From Rhizophagus irregularis (lineage: Eukaryota > Glomeromycota > Glomeromycetes > Glomerales > Glomeraceae), in the NCBI RefSeq assembly GCF_026210795.1, contig NC_089436.1:1054001-1118000 (forward strand): a stretch of DNA of 64,000 bases. The letters run 5' to 3'. Below the pieces are notes generated by a model that saw only the letters and a program-made list of their open reading frames with translations, was not told the origin of the DNA and made no database searches. Position numbers and translations under genes: made by a program. Shown here one piece after another: positions 49,271 through 59,912 of the stretch. Every line of letters starts with the position of its first letter. Position 1 is the stretch's first letter.

Positions 49271-51319
49271 GTTGTAGTCGTTAATAGATTCATAATTTAA
49301 AATACTAGCCTCTTGAAATCTGAAAGGGCTCAATGAACAAGATGATAATTCAAGGGAATAATAAAATATTTTTTTTTAATATATTACAGTGTAGTTCATA
49401 TATTGCATCATTACACGTGACTTTTAACGAGGAATCAATGATTTATTATTTTTGAAATAAAAACGTTGCTGAAGCAATCGATACATAAAAATTGCGAACT
49501 ACGTAACTGCTGTTACCAAAAGTAACTAGAATACATATAAAAAATTTATAACTACTCTTTAGGGAAGAATTCGGATGTGAATAGAATCATGTTGCCGAAA
49601 TTTCAGGTTTCGTTTTCTGCCAGTCATTCCTGAAACTGAAAAGTCGAAATTCAAGCCGAAATTGTCTGGCTGGCACTATACATTTTGGCCCGCATTATTA
49701 ACTGTGTAACATGAATTTGTGTAACACAAAAATCCATCACAGGCATGAAATTTCTCTCACCTGTGGCGAAACTTTATCCGATGGCACGTGATTTATAATT
49801 ATGACCGGCACCACAAATTTGGCCAGAAATACCAAATAATTTCGGCCATGTTCTTAAATTTCGGCCAGAGTTTCGCTTCGGATTTCAAACCTTTCAGATT
49901 CGGCCATATTTTCGGAAAATTTATAAGCGAAAATATAATGTTTGTGACTACCTATATCTTATATTACTATTACTTCTTTTCTCAGGGGCTTTTGTTTTTT
50001 TTTCTTGGTTTATAGCTTCGTAGCGGGAGTTTGGATAGTAGTTTTAATGTATTTATAATAACTGATATATTTGTAATAATTAAGATGTCACAGAACATAC
50101 AACGACGGAAATAACGAACTGAAGACAAAATTTGAAAATAATGACATAATAGTAATAATAACGACTTTGCACCGAATTTACGTTAAGTGGATCAAATAAT
50201 TGCAGAACGAAAAGTATTATGTCATAAAATTTTCGAGACGATATTATAATACAACATAACAGTATCCATCTGTTTGGAATAAAATAAATTATTACGTCCT
50301 TTTTTTTATATACAATAAAGTTATACATAGAAAATATATGATATTATACGTGTATTTCATAAATTTTCTATAGTCCACAAACTGCTACACATGAATGATA
50401 TGCATTAACTTTAAATGAGGGCACTTGTCAGCCTTCAACTTTGGCAAAACTTCTCGAAAGGTTTGAAATTCTGAATTAATTCTGTATAATTACGATATGG
50501 TTGATGTTATTGACAATATCTCATCGATAACAGATCCGTCGAGATAGGACTGTATAATTCACATGTTCTCATGATATCTTAGTATGACGAACACGCAAAG
50601 GGTTGTTGTATACCAAAATAATCTTTATGTATGTTTAGACTAAAAAAAAATAAAAAATAAGAAGACAATAGTTTAATCAGATGATCAATTGTACTTAAGA
50701 AAATTTTTTGATGACTCTTCCACAAATAAAATTATTTGTATTAGAAAGGGAAAACTATAATCCCAAATTTAGATGTATTATGGTCCAAAAAACAATGTAA
50801 AATTATTGGTAACTTATATATGCAGTACAATATCAGATATTGTTTAAAATGTACTGCGCGTAGTTAAGATTTAGTTAAGTCATAATAATTTTATTAAAAA
50901 AAAAATATTTATGTATATGCATTAGGAATTCTAAGTTAATATTTGTACAAAGAACACTGTCAATTACACAATCACGAGGGATGTTCGTAACAATAATTTG
51001 TGATACAGCATTCTCTAGTACTGCATAGAATATCTCCTTTTTAAGCGTACCGGGTAATAATAATATCTTAATTATGGTAGAGTTGGCTTAATTTTAGCCA
51101 TGTATCGAAAAGTACTTCGGATGTTAACACCAGATTTATGCGGTATTTTATGCGTTAAGTTAAATAAGTCTAATATAATGTTTTATTATACATTATTTGA
51201 TTGTCTTTGAAAATTTCGCAATTATTCCGTATCTATATATTTTTAAATAGTATCTGATAGTATTTAAATAAGCCTTATTTTGACCTTTAAAATATTCTTT
51301 CTTCTTATTTGTAAATTTA
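49271..51319. other. Intergenic with repeat remnants
   Basis: 49600-49930 holds TTTGGCC, TTTCGGCCA and CTGGCTGGCA motifs related to 48440 and 63480 and is richer in GC than the rest. The rest is AT-rich with no gene. Confidence 0.4.
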
Positions 51320-51335
51320 TTTTTTTAAAAAAAAA
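51320..51335 (+). promoter_or_regulatory. T7A9 tract before kinase copy 1
   Basis: A T/A dyad 52 nt upstream of the ATG, as before the receptor gene. Inferred promoter element. Confidence 0.3.
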
Positions 51336-51386
51336 TTAAAATTATAACACGCATCCTTTCAGTTTGCCCTCCTTTTATTTCGAGAT

Positions 51387-52629
51387 ATGGATTTAGAAGG
51401 CACATTTGGCAATTGTTCTGATTGTAAAAGACAACGAAGTGCAACAGCATGGTGCAAAGAATGCGGCATTGCATTTTTGAAAGAAAATTTCCGTTACTGG
51501 ACCAGTGAAAGTTCTACGATAGATGAATTTATCAGACATACTCAGTTAAATGCTAATGAGAGTACGAGTGGATTGATTATGATCAATTTGACTTAGTCAG
51601 AAATGTTAATAAACGAGGTGCTTTCAGCTCTATATATTCTGCCACATGGATAGAAGGCCCAAGATGGAAACTGGATGAACAAGCCGATGTATGGACTCGT
51701 AGTGGCCCCATCAAGGTTATTCTAAAACGTTTAGATAATTCTCAATATATGAGTCAAGAATTTGTAAATCAAGTAAGTATATTCATATATGCAAGTCAAC
51801 AATGTTCGGCTTTCAATATTTCTGATTTTTTTTTTCTTAATTTTAAAAAAAGTTATATAGATATCACAAATGTTTGCAAAATGAAGCACTTGCAGATTAC
51901 TTTGGAATGACCAAAGATCCAACATCATGTTATATGTTTGTTATGAAATATTTTGAAAATGGAAATTTATATTCGTACCTTGAAGAATCTATGGGAATTC
52001 TTTGCTGGAAAGATATTATAGATATGTTGTGGTCAATATCTACGAGTCTTAATGCCATTCATAAACTAGGTCTTGTTCATGGACATTTACATGGAGGAAA
52101 TGTATTAGTTGAAAGCAAAGCGAATTCAATTGATGCTAAAATTGCTGATACTGGATTACATGGACATGTCGATAAACAAATATCATCCAAACAAATTTAC
52201 GGCGTAATACCTTTTGTTGCTCCAGAGATCTTTGGTGGAAATATACCAACCAAAGAATCTGATGTATACAGCTTTGGTATGATCATGTGGATGTTATCAG
52301 CTGGTGCACGCCCTTTTTGTGATAGACCTCACGATTCACAACTTATACAAGAAATATGCTCGGGATTAAGACCAAGTGTTATTAGTAGGACTCCACCTGT
52401 TTTCGCTAGATTAATGCTAGAATGTTTAAATTCTGATCCATCAGACAGACCAACAGCATTCCAAATTTATGAATCGTTAAGAAATTTGGTTTCTGATTTA
52501 TCAAATCAAATTGACGATGCTGAAATTCCATTCGTAAATTTAGAAAAGCTAAGTCTTAAGTCTTCATCATGTCATGAAGGAGCCATATATTTTAGCCGCC
52601 TATTTGATTCTATTAATATCAAATATTGA
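51387..52629 (+). pseudogene. Kinase-family copy 1, frameshifted
   Basis: Exons would be 51387-51772 and 51853-52629, with the same intron position and phase as copy 2. The N-terminal module CSDCKRQRSATAWCKECG, then WTSESSTIDEFI and TQLNA, is intact. At about 51549-51552 codons for S-T are followed at once by EW; comparison with copy 3 shows 10 nt missing (AGATTATCTC). Exon 1 is 386 nt here and 396 nt in copy 2. The frame is lost and a stop follows at 51594-51596. Exon 2 is fully open (258 codons) with LVHGHLHGGNVLVE, KIADTGL, FVAPEIFG and a complete C-lobe, so decay is recent, or the deletion is an assembly error, or a shorter protein starts at the downstream ATG (51874). Like its relatives it lacks the catalytic Asp. 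Confidence 0.85.
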
Positions 52630-53720
52630 GAAAATATAAAATTGCAATATCATTTTCTTCATAATTTGTACATACTGTACGTTCAAATAATTTGAACAAC
52701 ATTTATTTAGCGCTGATCAATATGATCAAAAATTCAAGCAAATGGTGAACTTAAAATTTTATCTTCAATAATTATTAAATTTAGGAGTATGATGAGTTAC
52801 TATTTCTTTAAATAAAAAGCGAGAAAATAGATTTTTTCATGTTATTATATTATATAGAAATATAAACAACGCTCGATAAAATATTGGTTTAAATATTGTA
52901 GCGAATAAAATTTTAAGATCATGTGATTAATGACGTACGCTTACGTAATCGGACTTCTTAATCCATATTTAGCATAGCATAAAAAATCTGCAAAAATAAA
53001 AATTTCCCAATATATCACTCGGCTGTGTGAAAATTGCATTACCTTTTTTTTTTATTTCAGCGTTATTTTCGATTATCATATTACCGATTTATAACCGAAC
53101 GGAATTGCCGGCATTATACACAAACTCCGAGAATTTTACTTTTTTCAAATATCCTTAAACAGCAGATGACTTATACAGTAGGACATGGAAATCTGTAATA
53201 GAATTCTTGATTGTATACTTTTTACGTGTAAATGCTTTTGTTAATTAGGTTAATTATTTTTTTTTTCACAACTATTTTAGCTAAGTATCGAACGAAATAT
53301 TACAATATTGTATCAGAGGTATAGAAGATCAAAGCTCAGAATAAATTACTTGATATATATAAAATATTAATAGGACATTACCAATTTTAGATACATAAAA
53401 GTTCATGTACTACACCTAATATACAAATACGGCACTTAGTCACTTAGTTGATTATTCTCATTGATAATAGATTGTCGGCAATTAGCGAAATTATTATTAA
53501 CCAATGAATTTACTGCTAAAAAAGGTCAATATTATTATTAAATTTAGTACGCATAATATTACCTATTTTCGGTTTACATATGATAGCACAAACACTAACC
53601 TACTAGAATTTTCTAGAGAAAAATTGCATATATAAATTTACTTTTGGTCTTACATATCTTATAAAAATATTTTTAAACAAAAAACGTATTCATTGCTTTT
53701 AACTTTCTATATCTCGAGGT
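52630..53720. other. Intergenic between tandem kinase copies
   Basis: The first 350 bp resembles 63060-63400 (shared AAATATTGGTTTAAAT, AATTTTAAGAT and CGGACTTCTTAA in the same order), so the copy 1 3' flank has been duplicated. No gene. Confidence 0.5.
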
Positions 53721-54969
53721 ATGGCTTTAAAGAGCTCATATGGCAAATGCTCAGATTGCAAACGACAACGAACTGCTATATCATGGTGTAATAATTGCGA
53801 TATTGCATTTTTAAAAGAAAATTTTCATAATTGGAATAGTGGAAATACTAAAATTGACGAATTTATCAGACATACTCAGTTAAATGCTAATGAAAGTATG
53901 GATTATCTTGAGTGGATTGATTTTGATCAATTTGATTTAGTCAGAAATATTGATGAACGAGGTGCTTTTAGCTCAATATATTCCGCTGTATGGATGGAAG
54001 GTCCAAGGAAAAATCTGGATGAAGAAGCTGAAGTATGGACTCGTAATGGCCCAACTAAAGTTATATTAAAACGTTTAGATAATTCACAAAATATGTCTCA
54101 AGAATTTATAGACCAGGTAAATATGTTTAGTTCGTGGGGAATGTATCCATAGTGATTGTTGCAATTATAATAGTATTATAATATTTCTTCTTTTTATTCT
54201 AAAGTTATATAGATATCACAAATGCTTACAAAGTGAAGCACTTGCGGATTGTTTTGGAATAACTAAAGATCCAACATCATGTTACATGTTTGTTATGAGA
54301 TATTATAAAAATGGAAATTTATATTCTTATCTTGAAGAATTTGTAGGAAATCTTTACTGGAGAGATATTATAGATATGTTGTGGTCAATATCTGTGGGTC
54401 TTAATTTTATTCATGAACATGATCTTGTTCATGGACATTTACATGGAGGAAATATATTAGTTGAAAACGAGATGGATTCAATTGATACAAAAATAGCAGA
54501 TATTGGATTACATGGACATGTTGATAAATCAATGTCATCAATAATGCCATCTCAGCAAATTTACGGCATAATACCCTTTGTTGCACCAGAGATCTTTGAC
54601 GGAAATGTGATAACCAAAGCCTCTGATATTTATAGCTTTGGGATGATTATGTGGATGTTGTCAACTGGCGTACGTCCTTATTGTGATAGACCTCATGATA
54701 AACAACTTATTCAAGAAATCTGTTCAGGTTTAAGACCAAGCAATATCGATGGAACTCCGCCTGTTTACGCTAGTTTGATGTTGCAATGTCTAGACGCTAA
54801 TCCGTTAAAAAGACCAACAGTATCTCAAATTTGTGAGTATTTAGGAAATTGGACGTCTAATTTATCTAATCAATTTGAAGAAGAATACGTAAATTTAGAA
54901 AAGTTGAACCTTTGGAGTTTACCGTGTCACGAAAAAGCCATTTATTTTAGTCGTTTATTGGATTTTTAA
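53721..54969 (+). CDS. TKL-like kinase-domain protein, copy 2 (predicted pseudokinase)
   Basis: Exons 53721-54116 and 54205-54969 give 386 aa. N-terminal module: Cys 10, 13, 23 and 26 form a CxxC...CxxC pair, likely zinc-binding, followed by NWNSGNTKIDEFI and TQLNA, the signature of Glomeromycotina kinases. Kinase domain: the nucleotide loop is poor (NIDERGAFSSIY, only one Gly), beta-3 lysine K117 is in VILKRLD, the catalytic loop HGHLHGGN (208-215) keeps His and Asn but has His210 where HRD has Asp, the DFG site reads ADIG (Asp231 kept), and VAPEIF (258-263) is the APE motif. The C-lobe includes GMIMWMLSTG, RPHDKQLIQEIC and LQCLDANP..RPT. Without the HRD Asp it is predicted to bind but hardly transfer phosphate. 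It lies in tandem with copy 1. Substrate, partner and location are unknown. Confidence 0.9.
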
Positions 54970-55175
54970 TTATTTTTTATGAAAAAATATAATTTTACAA
55001 TATTGTTTTTATTTTCATGAATTTTATACAATACGTTCAAACAATTTAAAATTATTTCTGATTTCCTTAAACCGGATTGTCAAAACTGGTAAGATCGAAT
55101 ATCAGATTTAATTCAATCAACCTAATATTTTATTATTTAAATCACTATTTTATTATATGCAGACTTAAATATAAG

Positions 55176-56021
55176 CTAGGGGTGTGGGTCCAACTGGTTG
55201 GTTACACAATATAATTTCGTATTACCAAACTGTCCCACTACCGTCACCCCTGAATTTTATTATTTTAATATATCCAAGACAACATTCCAAGCCTAAAACT
55301 TTTGACACACAACGTTTCTAAAAGCCGATGTTCGAGAGTAGATTAGTGTTGGTAAGAGTCATATATTGGCAAATTTTCATGGCTATTAGAGCGTTATTGG
55401 GTTTCTCAGGTCAAAGTTTTAATATAGCTTATTAGAAAAACTATTATTTCGAAATATGTATTAAAAAAATTTTTTTAAAAAACAATGAAAAATATTTTTT
55501 TAACAATAAATATCACTTTTATATTAAAATTTTATTAAATACATTCTCTTTTATTAGTGAAAACTGCATACAACTATTTATTGTAGACATTTACTATAGA
55601 CTATATTTTTTTCAGTTTTTTTTTTAAAAAAAAAAGGTTTAAAAGTTATTATAAATTAAAAGTCTATATAAATAACGTTCTTGTAAAAAATAAACTTGGT
55701 TTACTTGTTTTAGACTTCTAAATATTGATTTATTCATCATAAATACTAAAATAAAACCACCGATGTTATTTTTTTCTTCTCGGAGAAGGTCCAAACATTA
55801 TTTAAAGTACTTGGACGCGACAAAACAGATGTAAAGATGATCATGTTTCAAGGATGACATAATTGGGTGGCTGGTTTTTTTAATTGCAGGGGTATTTTGT
55901 TCACCGATCATCGTAATTTACTAATAACGTATATAAATTTATATGGAGGACAGTTTTTGATTTATTAGACTTATTGTATATTATATTGTGTAACCAACCA
56001 GTTGGACCCCCACACCCCTAG
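55176..56021. mobile_element. Non-autonomous TIR element, about 846 bp
   Basis: Terminal inverted repeats of about 40 bp, beginning CTAGGGGTGTGGG, then GTCCAACTGGTTGGTTACAC on both ends, differing by a 2-bp indel. ATATAAG stands directly on both sides (55169-55175 and 56022-56028), a 7-bp exact duplication. The TAGGGGTG end suggests hAT, which usually makes 8 bp. The interior is AT-rich without an ORF, and has a T10-A10 dyad at 55616-55635. Confidence 0.9.
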
Positions 56022-57119
56022 ATATAAGTATATTAATCGGAATCACGTGCACTTTTTCTTTTTAAGCTTCATTCCCTTTTTTTGAATATTTTTGAATAAA
56101 TTTGATTACCTTATACTAACTTTAAGTGAAAAAGTTTATCCACGTTTATTCATATTTGCGGCTGATCTGCCGATCATGCGACATAATATAGCATGAAATG
56201 TTCGAGTATAATTTTTTATAGGGACACGGAAGCCTTAGAACTTGGAACCATTGTATCAAGTAGTCCTTTTGTTAATGTTTTGAATGTAGATGAATTTATT
56301 ACTAAATCAGTTAGGGTATACTAAGTAATCAGGTATTTCGATCCTAATCTAATTGAATCTTTAATAATATTGTTACTACTTAGTTGAATGAGTCTTTTTA
56401 ATCATTCAATAAATTAACGTTGATATTTTTTGATAATCTTTGGTCTTGGCGTTTTTTTCTACAAGATAAAATCATAAAGGACTACTTGAAAAATGAACGA
56501 ACGCACGGCTGTATTAATATTAAATTAATCAAATTCTAATTCCGGAAGAATCGAATGATTAATTCTGACGACAATCATTTTAATACGAAAATGTTATGTT
56601 AACAACGTATATTCAGCAAAAAATAATGCATGATTATTATGTATAAATTTATAACATGTTCTATAGTAGAATTTTCAAAAAGTTCACTCATATTAGTAAG
56701 TTCACTATAACGAACTATAAAGAGAACTAAATTTACTATAATAAGCTTCACTATAATGAGCTTTGATTGAATATTGTAAAAATAGATTATGGACTACGGA
56801 CTATTCCGTAAAGTTACAGTATACTAAAAACCGTTATACTGTGGTCCAATCAAATGAATCATGTAATTGAGGTTATCAATCATTTGTCATATGATTTGTC
56901 CTTTTATTAGTAAGTTTAATCATTGAATTTGACATATTGCATTATATGATATTCGAGATTAAAACTGTGCCATTAGCTGAAAATTTGACATTAAATGTTA
57001 TCATATTTTTGTACAATTCTAAAATTATTAGACAATCATTAATAACTTTATTAATTATTACAACTTTATTATTCGTTTCAATTTTTCGCATATTTTACAA
57101 TGATGACTTAATGAAAATA
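56022..57119. other. Intergenic with one MITE end
   Basis: ATAATTTTTTATAGGG at about 56208-56223 is a lone end of the CCCTATAAA family. The open frame at 56937-57227 is hydrophobic in its middle but has no family motif. Confidence 0.4.
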
Positions 57120-57350
57120 TGCCAATCGATAGTCCTGACTGAACTATCTGAAAAATATTCTAAGCATGTTAATAAATTATATCCTATTTATTATACTCGG
57201 GCAGACTGGCTACACATTTACTATTAGCTCCACGTATCTCTTCGGGGCCAGAATTACGTAATGCCGCCTGGCACTACCTAAAAAAGGAAGGCATCACGTC
57301 ATTTTGGTTAAACTCTAATGCCACAGAAATACTAGTCATTCTAGTCTAAT
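57120..57350 (+). pseudogene. Unidentified coding remnant
   Basis: Plus-strand text NKLYPIYY then, after a frame change, SGRLATHLLLAPRISSGPEL, AAWHYLKKEGITSFWLN and ending in a stop at about 57346-57348. Codon use and sequence read like protein, and GC is higher than the surroundings. The family was not recognised; a transposon-derived protein is one possibility. Confidence 0.35.
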
Positions 57351-57808
57351 AAACATAAAAAATCAATTTACCTTAACCTATTTTTTTTAAACATAAAAAT
57401 AAAAAAATATATTAATATTAAGTAGTAAAAATAGTAAGTAATGTAATAAGTAATAATTATATCGTAGTTGTAAATGATCAGAATTTACTATGTTATAGAT
57501 ATAAATAGACAAAATATTAACAAAAATTTTCTTTGTATTACTCTATAACACCACATTGAAGCTATATTACAAATAAGGATCTCTGACATTTTAACTGCCT
57601 TTATCCTCGCTAAGATATTTCATGGTGATGACATAGTTTAGCTATGTTATCTGGTACGTTACTGCAATTGTACCTACAATTATTTGTGTAACCTTAAAAT
57701 TTTGGGATCTGAATGATGGGATTGTTTTATCTTTAAATAATATTTGGTTGGATTTGGTTATAAAAATGATATGACAATAAATAAATAAATACAATTGATA
57801 TGAGACGC

Positions 57809-58131
57809 TGGGGTGTGCTGTCAGCATAGTTTAATAAAACTATATCTAGTTAAATAGTAAAATTTACATTTTTTTCTCGTTGATATTGGGCTATTAAATG
57901 AATTTTCTAAACAGTTTCCCTCAAGCAATTACATCTTTCATGTAACAGAATGCTTTTTCCAATAAAAAAGTATTCAAGTTGACAATAATGATGTTATGTT
58001 ATTCTTTAAGTTATTGTGAAGAAAATTCCCGAATTTGGTATCATATTAATTGATGCTCAAAAAAATATTAAAAATCAATTTTTCTACGAGACTATGATAT
58101 TGATTTAATTACTAGTTGGCAGCACGCCCCA
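57809..58131. mobile_element. TIR element with 9-bp target duplication
   Basis: 323 bp. Ends TGGGGTGTGCTGTCA and (inverted) TGGGGCGTGCTGCCA, imperfect arms of about 22 bp. ATGAGACGC lies on both sides exactly (57800-57808 and 58132-58140). A 9-bp duplication is the mark of Mutator-like (MULE) transposition. No transposase inside, so non-autonomous. Confidence 0.85.
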
Positions 58132-58140
58132 ATGAGACGC

Positions 58141-59244
58141 CTTGTATTCTTTTATCTTGCATAATAGAGAGTTAAGCCTAAGGTATGAAATTCTAAACAA
58201 ATACCGTCGTTCTATATTCGCTCTAAAAAAAAGAGCTGCTCACGTTATTATGAAGCTTTAATAAAGTGGAAGATCCACAATCGTTAATCGTTTCCTCAGA
58301 AGGTAATACGGTTAAACTCCGATATAACGATATTTCGAGTTCAATATGAAAAATATCGTTATATCAAAATTATACCGATATATATTTATATGTTCTCTCA
58401 TAACAATACATCTTATCGTTGGTAACACCAAAGATTATAATTTCATTTAATGCTGAATTTTTGATGAATGTAATCATAATTACATAAATTGAGCAAAGCA
58501 TCAGAAATGAAATAAAATAAATGATCGTCACGCATTTATATATCATGATATCAATCCTTTTCATTTCTTTTTTAGGCCGGATTTTCATGTGACTCCATTG
58601 GTACTATCCAAAAAGGATTGCTCGGGTCCTAATAAATGTTCCAAGTAGAAATCGTAAGCATTGGCGTCTTTTACTAAATATATATCTGATATTTTTGACT
58701 GGTCATTATTCCTTTTCCTTTTTTGTAATCCTTGAATATGAGCCTCTAATTTTCGAATAGCATAAAAAAATGATTATTGATGAAGTTATTTAAATTTCCA
58801 ATACACATTAATTATCAGATTTTGTTCCAAAATATTTTCTAAAGCTAAAATGAAAAAAGTTAAGTCATATAACGAAGCTTTATAATTTTACGTTCTAAAA
58901 AACGAAACGAGAAAGATATCATTAAATGAATGGAAGGTAAGAGAATTTACAACAAAATTACAAAACTTAAATTTCCAGCAGACACTTCAAACAAATTTTG
59001 GGTACTCTTGGGTAAATTAGAGATGGGCCATAATATACTGTATAAAAAAATAATAAAAGCAAAATCGATGGAAGTTATTTTTTTTTATAAAATGTTGAGC
59101 AAGGCAGATTACCTAAAATAAGTTCATTATCCGTTCGATCTCCTTTCTCAGTAATGCTTTAATACGAAATAATATATATTGTAGTGTTGTTCATGTATAA
59201 ATAAATTAATAATATTGTACTATTAAATTCTAAAGTCTTACATT
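58141..59244. other. Intergenic AT-rich stretch
   Basis: No gene supported; a 63-codon frame at 58930-59121 (+) is charged but matches nothing I know. CGATATAACGATATTTCG-like self-complementary text occurs near 58318-58380. Confidence 0.35.
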
Positions 59245-59417
59245 CCCTATAAAAAATGTTTACAATTTAATACAAGATGCAGAGATTGAGAATTTTAGAC
59301 CACATAAAAAACGTACAATATCATGATAATTGTCCAATAAATGTCAAGTAAATGTCCAGAACGGGTCAATTTTCTGAGAAAAAAACCGAACAGTGTTTGG
59401 CAACTTTTTTTATAGGG
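59245..59417. mobile_element. MITE, CCCTATAAAAAA family
   Basis: 173 bp with ends CCCTATAAAAAATG and TTTTTTTATAGGG. No ORF. Confidence 0.7.
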
Positions 59418-59912
59418 ATTACGCTATATATGCAAGTTTGAAATATCAGTTGTCAACGCTTTTTAAGCCTCCTTTATAATTAAACATTTTTTCTAATTTT
59501 AACTATCTATAAAATCTCGAAGACTATAGCTAATTCAATTCCGCTTTTCTGTAGTCCAGTGCGTAGTTAACATTTAGGAGAGAGAAACTAAAAACTACTA
59601 TATGTATATATCTCTAAATTTACAAGCTACTTAAGTTTGTTTCAAAAAATAATTGGCAATATTAAATTCTCGAAAACTAAAGAGTATCGAAAAAAAAAGC
59701 CGGATTCCTGACAGATTTTTATATTTTTATGCCTAGTACTGGTATTTTCAGTTATATATTAATGCTCATAACTGACAAGGCATTGGATCGTACCCCCTTT
59801 AAACTAAATACTATAAAATATTACTTAAGAAATTTGTGCAAGTATTTAAGTATTTTGTGTTGTGTAAGGCTTACCTGTCGATCCAAGTTGGTAAAATTTT
59901 AAAATTGATCGT
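59418..59912. other. Intergenic, 3' of kinase copy 3
   Basis: AT-rich; nothing recognised. Confidence 0.4.

Noticed and set aside
51549-51552. Intron as explanation for the frame loss in kinase copy 1
   Set aside because: There are no GT..AG borders at the junction and the paralogues show simple absence of 10 nt.
57220-57310. tRNA-like or hairpin RNA at GATGCC/GGCATC repeats
   Set aside because: No cloverleaf, no T-loop consensus; plus-strand protein text explains it better.
58318-58380. Self-complementary CGATATAACGATATTTCG text as a functional RNA or origin
   Set aside because: Arms are short and AT-rich; chance or an old repeat cannot be excluded.
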